DNA of 64,000 bases from Clostridiales bacterium (GCA_019416935.1 DXWI01000011.1:4647-68646), one strand, 5' to 3'. Shown: positions 42,641-51,260, numbered from the stretch's first letter. Numbers and translations are program-made. The notes: generated by a model from the sequence alone, not told the origin.

Positions 42641-44545
42641 ATGATTATCACGTTCCCGGACGGCGGTAAGCGCGAGTTCCAGGACGGCATGACCGGTCTG
42701 GATATCGCCGCCGCCATCAGCCCGCGCCTCGCCAAGGCCACGCTTTCCTGCGCCATCGACGGCGTACACAGCGACGCGTTCCGCCCCATTGAGGGCGACC
42801 ACGCCATCCAGTTCTACACCTTTGCCGACGCGGACGGCCGCTGGGCCTACCGCCACACCGGTTCGCACGTGCTTGCGCAGGCGGTCAAGCGCCTCCATCC
42901 GGAGATCAAGCTCGCCATCGGCCCGGCCATCGACAACGGGTTCTATTACGATTTCGACGCGCCTGAGCCGTTCACGCCGGACGATCTGGCCGCCATCGAG
43001 AAGGAGATGGAAAAGATCTCGAAGGAAAACCTCCCGCTCGAGCGCTTTGAGCTGCCCCGCGCGGAGGCCATCGCATTCATGGAGGAGAAGGGCGAGCCGT
43101 ACAAGGTTGAGCTCATTCAGGATCTGCCGGAGGACGCGGTCATCAGCTTCTACCGGCAGGGCGAGTTCGTTGATCTGTGCGCCGGCCCGCACATCGCCTC
43201 GACCGGCAAGTTCAAAAACGCGAAGCTCATGAGCGTTGCGGGCGCATATTGGCGTGGCAGCGAGAAGAACAAGATGCTCCAGCGCATTTACGGCACGGCG
43301 TTTGAAAAGAAGGCCGACCTCGACGCTTACCTGACCATGCTGGAGGAGGCGAAGAAGCGCGACCACCGCAAGCTCGGCAAGGAGCTGGGCCTGTTCGCGA
43401 TCATGGACGAGGGCCCCGGCTTCCCGTTCTTCCTGCCCAAGGGCATGGTGCTCAAGAACACGCTGATCGACTACTGGCGGCAGGTACACAAGCGCTACGG
43501 CTATGTCGAGATCTCCACGCCGATCATCCTGAACCAGGAGCTTTGGCACCGTTCCGGCCACTGGGATCACTATAAGAACAACATGTACACCACCGTCATC
43601 GACGATATGGACTATGCCGTCAAGCCGATGAACTGCCCCGGCGGCATGCTGGTATACAAGAACAGCCCGCACAGCTACCGCGACCTGCCGCTGCGCATGG
43701 CCGAGCTCGGACTGGTGCACCGTCATGAGCTCAGCGGCGCGCTCCACGGCCTGTTCCGCGTGCGCTGCTTTACGCAGGACGATGCGCACATCTTCATGAC
43801 GCCCGCGCAGATGAAGGACGAGATCATCAACACCGTCCGCATCTTCGACGAGATTTACTCTACGTTCGGCCTGATGTACCAGATCGAGCTGAGCACGATG
43901 CCCGAGGACCATATGGGCGACGAGGCCGACTGGAAGTTTGCCGAGGATACGCTGCAGGCGGCCATCGAGGAGATGGGCAAGCCCTTCGTCATCAATGCGG
44001 GCGACGGCGCGTTCTACGGTCCGAAGCTGGACTTCCATCTGGCCGATTCGCTCGGCAGAACGTGGCAGTGCGGCACCATCCAGCTCGACTTCCAGATGCC
44101 GGAGCGCTTTGAACTCGAATACACCGGTGACGACGGCGAAAAGCACCGCCCCGTCATGATCCACCGCGCGCTGCTCGGCTCCATCGAGCGCTTCATCGGC
44201 GTGATCACGGAGCACTTTGCCGGCGCGTTCCCGACATGGCTCTCGCCCGTGCAGGTCAAGGTGCTGCCGATCACCGACCGCGCAGTCGAGAAGGCCAAGG
44301 CCGTGCAGGCGGCGCTCGATCAGAAGGGCGTGCGCGTTGAGTGCGACCTGCGCAACGAGAAGATCGGCTTCAAGATCCGCGAAGCGCAGCTGCAGAAGAT
44401 CCCGTATATGCTCGTCATCGGCGACAAGGAGGTCGAGCAGGACCTCGTGTCCGTCCGCTCCCGCAGCGCCGGCGATCTCGGCACGATGACGCTCGACGCC
44501 TTCACCGCAAAGCTGCTCGAGGAGATCGAAACGAAGGCGAGATAA
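42641..44545 (+). CDS. thrS: Threonyl-tRNA synthetase
   Basis: A 634-residue class II synthetase. Order: TGS domain (1-60), editing domain (SHVLAQAVKRLHPEIK, AIGPAIDNGFYYDFD), catalytic core with motif 2 (HRHELSGALHGLFRVRCFTQ), zinc ligands including MNCPGGM and the later histidines, motif 3 (IHRALLGSIERFIG) and the anticodon-binding domain (PVQVKVLPITDRA). GGAGG lies before ATG 42641. Regulated by the T-box leader. Confidence 0.98.
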   Translation: MIITFPDGGKREFQDGMTGLDIAAAISPRLAKATLSCAIDGVHSDAFRPIEGDHAIQFYTFADADGRWAYRHTGSHVLAQAVKRLHPEIKLAIGPAIDNGFYYDFDAPEPFTPDDLAAIEKEMEKISKENLPLERFELPRAEAIAFMEEKGEPYKVELIQDLPEDAVISFYRQGEFVDLCAGPHIASTGKFKNAKLMSVAGAYWRGSEKNKMLQRIYGTAFEKKADLDAYLTMLEEAKKRDHRKLGKELGLFAIMDEGPGFPFFLPKGMVLKNTLIDYWRQVHKRYGYVEISTPIILNQELWHRSGHWDHYKNNMYTTVIDDMDYAVKPMNCPGGMLVYKNSPHSYRDLPLRMAELGLVHRHELSGALHGLFRVRCFTQDDAHIFMTPAQMKDEIINTVRIFDEIYSTFGLMYQIELSTMPEDHMGDEADWKFAEDTLQAAIEEMGKPFVINAGDGAFYGPKLDFHLADSLGRTWQCGTIQLDFQMPERFELEYTGDDGEKHRPVMIHRALLGSIERFIGVITEHFAGAFPTWLSPVQVKVLPITDRAVEKAKAVQAALDQKGVRVECDLRNEKIGFKIREAQLQKIPYMLVIGDKEVEQDLVSVRSRSAGDLGTMTLDAFTAKLLEEIETKAR

Positions 44546-44626
44546 GGCCCGCAGAAAGCGGTTCGCTTTGCAGTCTGCCCGGAGCGCGCACCGCTGCGAC
44601 CCCCGCTATCCGAACACCCGCAGAAA

Positions 44627-44657
44627 CGCCCGACCTATGACCGTTCGGGCGCTTCTT
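44627..44657 (+). terminator. Terminator after thrS
   Basis: CGCCCGA (44627-44633) pairs with TCGGGCG (44645-44651), then CTTCTTT. Confidence 0.65.
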
Positions 44658-44707
44658 TGTGCGGAGAACAGGCGAATGTGAAAGCCAACAGATTGGGAGA
44701 GAAGTAT

Positions 44708-45148
44708 ATGCAGATTGAAACAATGCGTATGAGCGATATCGATTCCGTCATTCCGCTTTACATCGACTACTACAATCATCACGAAGGGGCTTGCTGGACG
44801 GAAGCTGCCGCAAAAAAGTGTATCCGTCAGATATTGACCATGGAGGATTCCTGCTCGCTCATCCTGAAAGACGATCAGGGCGAGGCGTGCGGTTTTGCGA
44901 TGGGCTACTTCAAGCAGTACGATGATCTGGTCAGCTATATTTTGGAGGAGATCGTCATCGCGTACCGCTGTCAAAGCCAGGGTCTCGGCAGCACGCTCCT
45001 CTCGGCGCTCGAGGCGAAGGTCCGGGAGGCGGGCGCATCCAGCGTGCAGCTCCAGGCGGTTAACGACGCCATGCACGAAAGGTACTATGGGAAAGCCGGT
45101 TACCAGAATGTCAAAAACCTGATCCCTAAAGTGAAATGGCTGGTGTGA
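44708..45148 (+). CDS. GNAT-family N-acetyltransferase
   Basis: A 146-residue acetyltransferase. The acetyl-CoA loop is IAYRCQSQGLGSTLLSALEA (Q-x-x-G-x-G variant QSQGLG), followed by SVQLQAVNDAMHERYYGKAG, the typical motif B. GGGAGAGAAG precedes ATG 44708. It lies after the thrS terminator. The substrate is unknown. Confidence 0.85.
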   Translation: MQIETMRMSDIDSVIPLYIDYYNHHEGACWTEAAAKKCIRQILTMEDSCSLILKDDQGEACGFAMGYFKQYDDLVSYILEEIVIAYRCQSQGLGSTLLSALEAKVREAGASSVQLQAVNDAMHERYYGKAGYQNVKNLIPKVKWLV

Positions 45149-45243
45149 CGCCCAGAACGGAGCGATGCCCGGTTCAACCGTTGCGCGCTGAACGATGTTG
45201 CAAAAAACCGGGTGCGCCGCATCGCGGCTGAGACGGGCGCGGT

Positions 45244-45429
45244 TCAGCCGTCCGTCCGCGGGCTCGACGCCGGCGGACCATCGTGGGATTGCTCCCGGCA
45301 AACGGCGATCAGCGTCAACTGGTTCGCAATCGCGGTGAGCAGCGCCGCAAGCAGGCTGAGGTCTTCATTCGATAGGTTTTCTGCCGCTGCGGCGGCAATC
45401 GCCGCAGACACATACACAATCTGTTCCAT
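45244..45429 (-). CDS. Small protein, possibly DUF6774
   Basis: A 61-residue protein, MEQIVYVSAAIAAAAAENLS then NEDLSLLAALLTAIANQLTL, like the short two-helix clostridial proteins I recall as DUF6774. Function unknown. It sits 136 bases downstream of the cassette B pseudogene. The ribosome site is weak (AGGGT). Confidence 0.5.
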   Translation of the reverse strand: MEQIVYVSAAIAAAAAENLSNEDLSLLAALLTAIANQLTLIAVCREQSHDGPPASSPRTDG

Positions 45430-45565
45430 ACCCTATGGTATGCCGGCCGCCCGCCGCCGTGTGTCTCGGTGCGCATACCGCTCCGCCGGCAAAGCCCATT
45501 CGCTGCCGCTTTTGCCGCCCCTGTGAACGCCCTTCCGCGGCGGCAGGGTCTTTGGCCGCGCCGGC

Positions 45566-45993
45566 TCAGAACAGCGAACGGATCTGAAAGTACAGCAAGC
45601 TGATCGACAACAGGCATAGCAGCACAGCCAATACCTGTGCATCGATATAGACCTGCTTAATCATGCGCTGCCGGACGGGCGCGGTACGAAGGTGGTCAAA
45701 CAGTTTGATGCGCTCCACCGTCTCCGCGCGGGCAAAGCAGTAGCTTTTCAACAGCATGCCCTACTGTGCCAGAAATTCGCCCGCTGCCCACGCAACGGAT
45801 ATGCGGAGAATCGCATGCCGGATCGTTTCTTCTATCGGCTGCGAACCCGTGTTCCATCCGCTCACCAGATCGATCACCAGCCCATACCCCAGAAACACCA
45901 GCAGCACCATCGCGCCGTTGCCGAGCATCTGCCGCCATTGGCGGCAGCGGGTGGAAACCGGAGCGTCCCTGCCGTCCGGACGGGTTTTTCCAT
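45566..45993 (-). pseudogene. FARAET-family pseudogene (cassette B, third gene)
   Basis: AAAGGAGG and ATG 45993 start the gene, but the frame that resembles the paralogue at 40227 (RCRQWRQMLGNGAMVLLVFL) is offset by one base, so a frameshift lies within the first ~20 codons. That frame continues ISVAWAAGEFLAQ, meets TAG at 45763-45761, and goes on GMLLKSYCFARAETVERIKL to the stop at 45566. Two lesions make it a likely pseudogene of the 40227-40691 type. Confidence 0.75.
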
Positions 45994-46042
45994 CGGATAT
46001 GCCTCCTTTCTGCGGTCGGTGTGTCCGTGCGCCCGCGCCGGG

Positions 46043-46462
46043 TCAGAACAGCGGCGATAGCAGATAGTACAGGCCCAGCAGCAGGAACAGCGCGAGCAGC
46101 ACCCCCGCGAGCAAGACCTACTCCCTCCGCAGCCGCTTCAGGAGCGGGCGTGCGCCATCGCTTTCGAGATAGCCGGCAATGCTCTTCTTTTCCCACGTCT
46201 CTGCCCGGGCGAAGCAGTAGTCCTTGAGCACCATCCCACAGTCGATGTGAAAATCGCCCATGAGCAACAGCATCAGGATCAGGGCGGGCAACTGGTCGGC
46301 AACGGACGGCAAATCCGCACCCGCCCAAATCGCAGCCCGCAGCGCCGCTCCCTGCGGCGTTACGGTGAGCAGCTGCAGGAAGGAATACAGGCAAAGCACT
46401 TGTGCTGCCCAGCCGCGCCCGCGCCAGCGCTCGCGATGCCGCTCCATTGTCGGTTGTTCCAT
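46043..46462 (-). CDS. FARAET-family membrane protein with one in-frame TAG (cassette B, second gene)
   Basis: From ATG 46462 it reads MEQPTMERHRERWRGRGWAA, three helices and DYCFARAETWEKKSIAGYLE, then KRLRRE, TAG (46120-46118), VLLAGVLLALFLLLGLYYLL and a normal TGA at 46043. The paralogue at 40778 has LRREQ at this position, so the TAG replaces a Gln codon. Stopping there would remove the last membrane helix (25 residues). All else is intact, hence either a very recent nonsense mutation or read-through. Confidence 0.65.
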
Positions 46463-46484
46463 GATCGTCCTCCTTTGCGTTCCT

Positions 46485-46928
46485 TCAGTTGTACACGGTA
46501 TAGAATCCGATCAGGGAGGGCCCCAGCTCCAGAAGCAGCAGCATCAGCGCAAGCAGCACCAGCATAACGAGCATCACGGCCCAGCCTGTCACCGCGTGTC
46601 GCACGGCCATGCGCCGCAGCTTCTTCCGCGCACCTTCGCCGAGCAGATACTCTGTGAGCGAAACCCGTTCGGCTGTTTGGTCGCGCAGGCGGCAGTATTC
46701 GCAAAACACCTCGCCAGCAAACCAAAGCGCAAGGTGCGGAATGCCCCAAAGGAGCAGCAGCAGCGGCAGAAACAGCGGGCCGCTCGCCAGATTGCCCATA
46801 ATATGCATATCCGGTACGCTCGATAAATACATCCCCGTCACCACGATCAACAGACTGACGCGGCTGCCCCATTTAACCAGACCGCCCAGCACGTTCCATC
46901 CGCGGCGCGGCACGGTTTTCCTCTCCAT
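46485..46928 (-). CDS. FARAET-related small membrane protein (cassette B, first gene)
   Basis: A 147-residue protein with four hydrophobic segments and a degenerate form of the motif, EYCRLRDQTAERVSLTEYLL, at ~80-100, followed by KKLRRMAVRHAV. ATG 46928 is preferred to an in-frame TTG 18 bases upstream. It occupies the place that the secreted protein has in cassette A and is 22 bases before the next gene. Confidence 0.65.
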   Translation of the reverse strand: MERKTVPRRGWNVLGGLVKWGSRVSLLIVVTGMYLSSVPDMHIMGNLASGPLFLPLLLLLWGIPHLALWFAGEVFCEYCRLRDQTAERVSLTEYLLGEGARKKLRRMAVRHAVTGWAVMLVMLVLLALMLLLLELGPSLIGFYTVYN

Positions 46929-46950
46929 CAACGAACTTCCCTTCAAAATG

Positions 46951-47163
46951 ATCGTCGTTTTGCCAGTCGGAATCGGTCTGTTGTGCTGCCCAGGCTACGG
47001 CGCCACCCCCTCTGCTCTTCTGTCGATGAATGGTTTTGTCTGTCCGATCGCATCTGCGTTCTGCGTTGGATTTGTTGTTGCATCGTCACTGTATCGCTGC
47101 GCGGTTCCCCCCGCAATGCGCAAAAGGAATGTTCCCGAAAAGTTCACAGTTCGCGCCGGTTCG
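46951..47163. repeat. 213-bp leader repeat, copy B
   Basis: Gapless match to 42059-42271. The promoter candidate TTGCGG-17-TACAGT (minus strand, 47113-47085) is conserved, with differences mainly in the part nearer the genes. Confidence 0.9.
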
Positions 47164-47204
47164 TCAGTGTGCGATAGGGCGGCTGCATCGCACCCCGGCA
47201 ACGG

Positions 47205-47238
47205 AAAAGCCGGAGAGAGCATCAAGCTCCCACCGGCT
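47205..47238 (-). terminator. Terminator of the ECF sigma operon
   Basis: Minus strand AGCCGG (47238-47233) pairs with CCGGCT (47213-47208) with an inner GGAGC/GCTCT stem, then TTTTCC. An AT-rich tail on the other side may make it bidirectional. Confidence 0.65.
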
Positions 47239-47342
47239 GTTTTATTATCAAACGTGCCGCTGCTTCAACGAGCCTCCTGCGGCAGAACCTTTGCCCGCCG
47301 GTTTCTTGGCCATGCGGGCGGTCGCCGCCATCCTCCTCCGGT

Positions 47343-48575
47343 TCAGAACCGGTAGCTCGCAGCGTTGACGCACTTGGTGTCGCCGATGCCGAACGCGCCC
47401 TTGATCATATCTCCCACCGAGCCGGCACCCGGCAGACCTGCCTCCGCGTCCTTGCCGATCATGCCCACATCCTCCGCCACGAGCGCCACCGCGCCCTCCT
47501 GCTCGTCGGTGCAGCGGATCATGCCGCAGTCGTTAAACGTAAGCCGCTCTTCAATCAGCTCCGGCGGAATGTCCTCTGCTAGCCGGACGATGGCGCAGTC
47601 GATGATCTGCAAGCCCTCCGGGTTGCGCTCGAGCAGCGCGCGGTCGATACGCAGCATGGACTTGTCGCAGAGCTGTCTGCCGCGCAGCACCCGCACCCCG
47701 TCGTACTCGGCGTTGATTGCGTAGAACGCCTGTTCGAGCGCGGCGGGCAGCTTTACGTCGCCGTTGACCACGAGATATTCGATGCGCGCAAGCAGCGGTT
47801 CGCCGTTCTTTTCGATCGTCAGGTCGCCGTTGATGTACAGCTTCGTTCCGTACCGGCGCAGCAGCGGCTCGCCCAGCGTCGCGTCGTCGTTCACGAATGC
47901 GCAGCAGTCCGGCAGAATGCGCAGGTTCACCGTGTCGTCGAACAGCGGCACGGCCGTGGCGGCCAGTCCCTTGGCGATCAGCGCGTCCTTCGTCTTAAAG
48001 CGCACGCCACGGTCGAGCAGCGCTTGGGGATCGATCGCGGGATCGAGCATGACCACGCGCCGCTCGGCAAAGTACAGCGCGTTCTTTGCGCGCAGCGCGA
48101 ACGTATCGTCCATCACGAACGTGCGCTTAAGCAGCACCGCGCCGTCGGGATAGGTCGTCATGGTGCCGTTGACCGACAGAATACCGGCCAGCGCGCCCGC
48201 GAGGCTCTCCGGGCAGCAGACCGTGCCGTTGACCATGATGCGCAGATAGCCCGCAAGCGCCTGCTCCGCCCCCGGCTCGATGGTGAGCGTGCCGTTCACG
48301 GTCAGCATGGTCTTCTCCTTCGGCGCCGCGCTCGACGCGCCGATGGTAAACTTGCCGTTCTGCTGCGTCACGCGCACCTCCTCACCGTCCGGCAGCTCCA
48401 CGATCTCCGCCGCGTTGAGCTGCACCGGATAGCCGGCGAGCAGCGCCTGCGCTGCTGGCGAGATCACGATCGTCGCGGCGTTGACCGTCACCGCCTCGTA
48501 TTGGTCGAGCTTCTCCGCCGTTGCGCCGCGCAGGTCGCACACGGCCGTGTTGATCATTAGTTTTTTCTTCTCCAT
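47343..48575 (-). CDS. Beta-solenoid-like protein of the ECF sigma operon
   Basis: A 410-residue protein without signal peptide or membrane helix. It repeats a VNG-centred strand pattern (MLTVNGTLTIEPG, IMVNGTVCCPESL, LSVNGTMTTYPDG, LYINGDLTIEKNG, LVVNGDVKLPAAL), suggesting a right-handed beta solenoid like bactofilins. The last ~60 residues are glycine-rich and not repetitive. It is the third gene behind the sigma factor; GGAGG lies eight bases before the ATG. A scaffold or sensor role is a guess; no family name is recalled. Confidence 0.6.
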   Translation of the reverse strand: MEKKKLMINTAVCDLRGATAEKLDQYEAVTVNAATIVISPAAQALLAGYPVQLNAAEIVELPDGEEVRVTQQNGKFTIGASSAAPKEKTMLTVNGTLTIEPGAEQALAGYLRIMVNGTVCCPESLAGALAGILSVNGTMTTYPDGAVLLKRTFVMDDTFALRAKNALYFAERRVVMLDPAIDPQALLDRGVRFKTKDALIAKGLAATAVPLFDDTVNLRILPDCCAFVNDDATLGEPLLRRYGTKLYINGDLTIEKNGEPLLARIEYLVVNGDVKLPAALEQAFYAINAEYDGVRVLRGRQLCDKSMLRIDRALLERNPEGLQIIDCAIVRLAEDIPPELIEERLTFNDCGMIRCTDEQEGAVALVAEDVGMIGKDAEAGLPGAGSVGDMIKGAFGIGDTKCVNAASYRF

Positions 48576-48599
48576 TCTCTGTTCCTCCCCGCTTCACCG

Positions 48600-48716
48600 T
48601 CAAAATTTCTGTCTTGCACGCTGCTCATAGAACAGGCGCGCCCACTCGAGTTCGTTCGGGAACACGCGTTCCGTCGCGCGTCCCCATGCCCATTCGGGCC
48701 GTTCATACCGCTTCAT
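48600..48716 (-). CDS. 38-residue protein translationally coupled to the sigma factor
   Basis: MKRYERPEWAWGRATERVFP and 18 more residues, ending RARQKF. Its ATG overlaps the sigma stop as ATGA, and it ends 24 bases before the solenoid gene. Its size and position fit a small anti-sigma or accessory peptide, though it has no cysteine or membrane helix. Confidence 0.6.
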   Translation of the reverse strand: MKRYERPEWAWGRATERVFPNELEWARLFYEQRARQKF

Positions 48717-49171
48717 ATCTCCGTTCCTCCATACCATTGTCTCAGCCGTGCCCGCGCGGAGCAGAGCCGCTGCCGCACGGTGGCGGGCTTGAGGCCGAAC
48801 TGGTCGGCCAGTTCCTTTGCCGAGTAGCCCTCAAACGCGTTCAGCACGAACAGCGCGCGCTCATGCGCCGGCAGCAGCGCGATGAGCTCGGCGACCTCCG
48901 GCCCGGTGTGGTCGTCCTCCCGAAACACCCCGTCCTCCGGCAGCGGCGCGCGGCTCCGGCGCCGGAACCGGTCGATGCAGATGCGCTTGGCCGTCCGGTA
49001 CAGCCATGCGCGGCACGTTGCGCGGTCGTACGCATCAAACTGTTCCGCGTGTTCGAGTGCCCGCAGGAACGTTTCCTGCGCCACATCCTCGGCAGCGGCG
49101 CGGCTCTTGAGCAGGCCGGTCAAAAAACGCGTAAGCTCTTCAAAGTACAGCGGGTAGAGCTGTGCGACCAT
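48713..49171 (-). CDS. ECF-type RNA polymerase sigma factor
   Basis: A 152-residue sigma factor with region 2 (EDVAQETFLRALEHAEQFDA and CRAWLYRTAKRICIDRFRRR) and region 4 (FVLNAFEGYSAKELADQFGL, KPATVRQRLCSARARLRQWY). ATG 49171 is chosen because AGGAGG lies eight bases upstream; ATG 49201 and earlier starts lack a site. No typical transmembrane anti-sigma follows; instead there is the 38-residue protein and the solenoid protein. Confidence 0.9.
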   Translation of the reverse strand: MVAQLYPLYFEELTRFLTGLLKSRAAAEDVAQETFLRALEHAEQFDAYDRATCRAWLYRTAKRICIDRFRRRSRAPLPEDGVFREDDHTGPEVAELIALLPAHERALFVLNAFEGYSAKELADQFGLKPATVRQRLCSARARLRQWYGGTEI

Positions 49172-49252
49172 GCGCCTTGCCTCCTCTCTGCCGGTTTTCA
49201 TAGGGATAACGAACGGGAACGGAAGAATGTGAGCGGTGGATACAAAAAAAGC

Positions 49253-49291
49253 AAAAAAATTTCGGAGCAGCCGGCGCGGGCCGCTCCGAAA
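49253..49291 (-). terminator. Terminator of the NlpC/P60 gene
   Basis: Minus strand TTTCGGAGC (49291-49283) pairs with GCTCCGAAA (49268-49260), then a run of seven T. Confidence 0.85.
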
Positions 49292-49299
49292 CGGAAGGT

Positions 49300-50037
49300 C
49301 TATTCCCCATAGCACTGCGGACGGCGCGGATAGCGGAAGATATCGCCCCGCCCTGTCACCACCACGTCGTTAAAGCCGGCCGCGCAGTGCGCGATGAGCG
49401 GTTCGCCCGTCTCCGTAAAGCCCACCACGATACCGACATGGTTGCCCTTGCCCGCGCCTGGGTCATACTGGAACAGCAGGTCGCCCGGCTGCAATTCGCT
49501 CCACGCCACCGGGTCGGATTGATGCCACTGCCGGTAGGTGCCGTTGCCGAAGCGCTCCTCCATCTCGGCAAACGTCATGCCGGTCTGGATGAAGCACCAC
49601 GAGGTGTAGCCGGAGCAATCGAGCCCGCGCGGGCGCAGCGTGCCGGTCGTTTCGCTGCCGGCGGATTCCACAACGGCCATCTCGCCCCATTCGGGGTCGA
49701 AACCGATCGCGCCGCTCTTGCCGCCCCAGAAATAGCGCACCTGCCCAACGAGCGAAAGCGCCGCGTCCACGACCGTCTGCCGTTCGGCGTCAAGCGTGCC
49801 GTTTGCCTCCAGCGCGGCCTGCAGCACTGTGGAATCCACCGGTTCGTAGGCGAGCGGGGCCGGCCGCAGCAGCCGTGCGGCGAACAGCACGAGGCCAATG
49901 AGCAGCAGCAAGCCGAGCGCAAGAAACAAGAGTTTGCGCACGACGGCAGCACGGGCGCGGCCGGACGGCTGCTCTTTGAACATGGGGATCTGTTCGGTTG
50001 GTTGACCTTGCCTGGTTGGTTGCTGTTGTATCTCCAT
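49300..50037 (-). CDS. Membrane-anchored NlpC/P60 (C40) peptidase
   Basis: A 245-residue cell-wall hydrolase, probably an endopeptidase on peptide stems. A single N-terminal membrane helix (LLFLALGLLLLIGLVLFAA, ~35-53) anchors a C40 domain with catalytic Cys in RGLDCSGYTSW, His in KGNHVGIVVG and the third residue in PLIAHCA. There are no SH3 or LysM repeats. ATG 50037 has a weak ribosome site; ATG at MFKEQPSG is the alternative. Confidence 0.85.
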   Translation of the reverse strand: MEIQQQPTRQGQPTEQIPMFKEQPSGRARAAVVRKLLFLALGLLLLIGLVLFAARLLRPAPLAYEPVDSTVLQAALEANGTLDAERQTVVDAALSLVGQVRYFWGGKSGAIGFDPEWGEMAVVESAGSETTGTLRPRGLDCSGYTSWCFIQTGMTFAEMEERFGNGTYRQWHQSDPVAWSELQPGDLLFQYDPGAGKGNHVGIVVGFTETGEPLIAHCAAGFNDVVVTGRGDIFRYPRRPQCYGE

Positions 50038-50255
50038 GGCCGCATTATAGCACGCCGCCCATCGCCGGCACAACCAAATCTTCCGTGACGAACCCTACCG
50101 CTGCGGGTGCCGGCAGGGCTGCCGGTTTTCGCCGCCGCCATTGTACAAGCGACAGCGCACAAGCGCTTTCCACCCCCGCCCGCAGCAGACCGCAAGGCCA
50201 AGCGCCCCGCGAGCAACGGATGATGGAAGAGCGGATCAAAGACTGAAAAGGGGGA

Positions 50256-51107
50256 TTATCGCTTCGCTGCGCGATCCTTCTGCGCGCGTTTTTGATAGTC
50301 GCGCGGCGTTTCCCCCATATAGGCCTTAAAAATCTTGGTGAAATAGTTGTGGTCATGCACGCCGACCTGATCCGCCGCCTCCGCCACGCTGCACCCGCGC
50401 TGGCGCAGCAGCCGTCCGGCTTCTTCCACCCGCTTGCCGTTGATCATGGCGAGTACGGTCGTATCCTCTGCGGCGGCAAGACTGCACAGCTTTGTCTTGC
50501 TCATCGACAGCGCGCGGGCGATTCCCGGCAGCGAAAGCGGCTCGGCATAGTGCTCCGTGATATAGTGATGCAGCAGCATGGAATCGGACATGGCGGCGTT
50601 CTTGAGCATGCCCGCCATCCAGACGCTCGCGGCGCAAGCCTCCAGAATGTGCGCCGCCGCCTCGAGCTCTGCGCTCGTCACGCTGCTGAGCGCGCAAAAA
50701 TCGGCATGCAGCGCGTCCGGCTGCTCCAAAAAACCGAGCTGCGTGCACACCTGCCGCCACTGCTTGTCGCGGTCGCCCTCGCCAGTCACCTGCCCCAGCA
50801 GCAGAAAGGCCAGCGTTTCCTGCTCCTGCCGCACCGGTACGACGGCCTTGAGAAGCCCCGCATGGCAGCGGCAGATGATGCAGTCCGAGCCGGCACGGCC
50901 CGAACGCGCAATGACCTCCGCATTGCACTGCTTGCAGCGGCTGCGGCCCACCTCGCTGGATTTGATGCGGGCGCAGAACGGAGAGATCTCGCGGGAGGCG
51001 CAGTACACGCGGCCGGTATTGTCCGTCAGCGAACAGCGTATGCTGCTCATCTCGCCGAAGCTTCGCAGCAGTGTCTCCATCCTTGCAAAATCAAACGAAA
51101 ACCGCAT
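50256..51107 (-). CDS. PocR-domain AraC-family regulator
   Basis: A 283-residue regulator. The N-terminal ~160 residues form a PocR-type sensor domain with cysteines (RSRCKQCNAEV, DCIICRCHAGL) that bind a metal or ligand in this family. The C-terminal ~100 residues are an AraC double HTH (LSLPGIARALSMSKTKLCSL; VAEAADQVGVHDHNYFTKIF, KAYMGETPRDYQ). It is divergent from the MATE gene and may regulate it. Confidence 0.88.
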   Translation of the reverse strand: MRFSFDFARMETLLRSFGEMSSIRCSLTDNTGRVYCASREISPFCARIKSSEVGRSRCKQCNAEVIARSGRAGSDCIICRCHAGLLKAVVPVRQEQETLAFLLLGQVTGEGDRDKQWRQVCTQLGFLEQPDALHADFCALSSVTSAELEAAAHILEACAASVWMAGMLKNAAMSDSMLLHHYITEHYAEPLSLPGIARALSMSKTKLCSLAAAEDTTVLAMINGKRVEEAGRLLRQRGCSVAEAADQVGVHDHNYFTKIFKAYMGETPRDYQKRAQKDRAAKR

Positions 51108-51231
51108 CCCGTATCCCCCCTCAAAGCGTGTCGAAACAGAAATAATATATGATTATAGCACCCGACTGCCGGCCGGGCAAGCGCCAAAACAGAAAAAACA
51201 ATCCGCGCCGGTCAGGCTTTGGCGTCCTTTC

Positions 51232-51260
51232 TTGACAGCCTCCCCAATTCCCGGTAAGAT
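51232..51260 (+). promoter_or_regulatory. Promoter of the MATE gene
   Basis: TTGACA (51232-51237), 17 bases, TAAGAT (51255-51260), about 85 bases before the start. Confidence 0.75.

Noticed and set aside
42470..44215. Minus-strand ORF of 581 aa
   Set aside because: Antisense to thrS.
41875..46120. Genome-wide reassignment of TAG to glutamine
   Set aside because: Intact genes here end in TAG (exporter permease at 615, small feo protein at 7027, Crp at 12255, XRE at 21122), so TAG is a normal stop; only local read-through or mutation remains possible.
42202..47225. Conserved short frame TVNFSGTFLLRIAGGTA inside both leader copies, considered as a leader peptide
   Set aside because: The frame has different starts and ends in the two copies, no ribosome site, and the similarity is explained by the DNA repeat.
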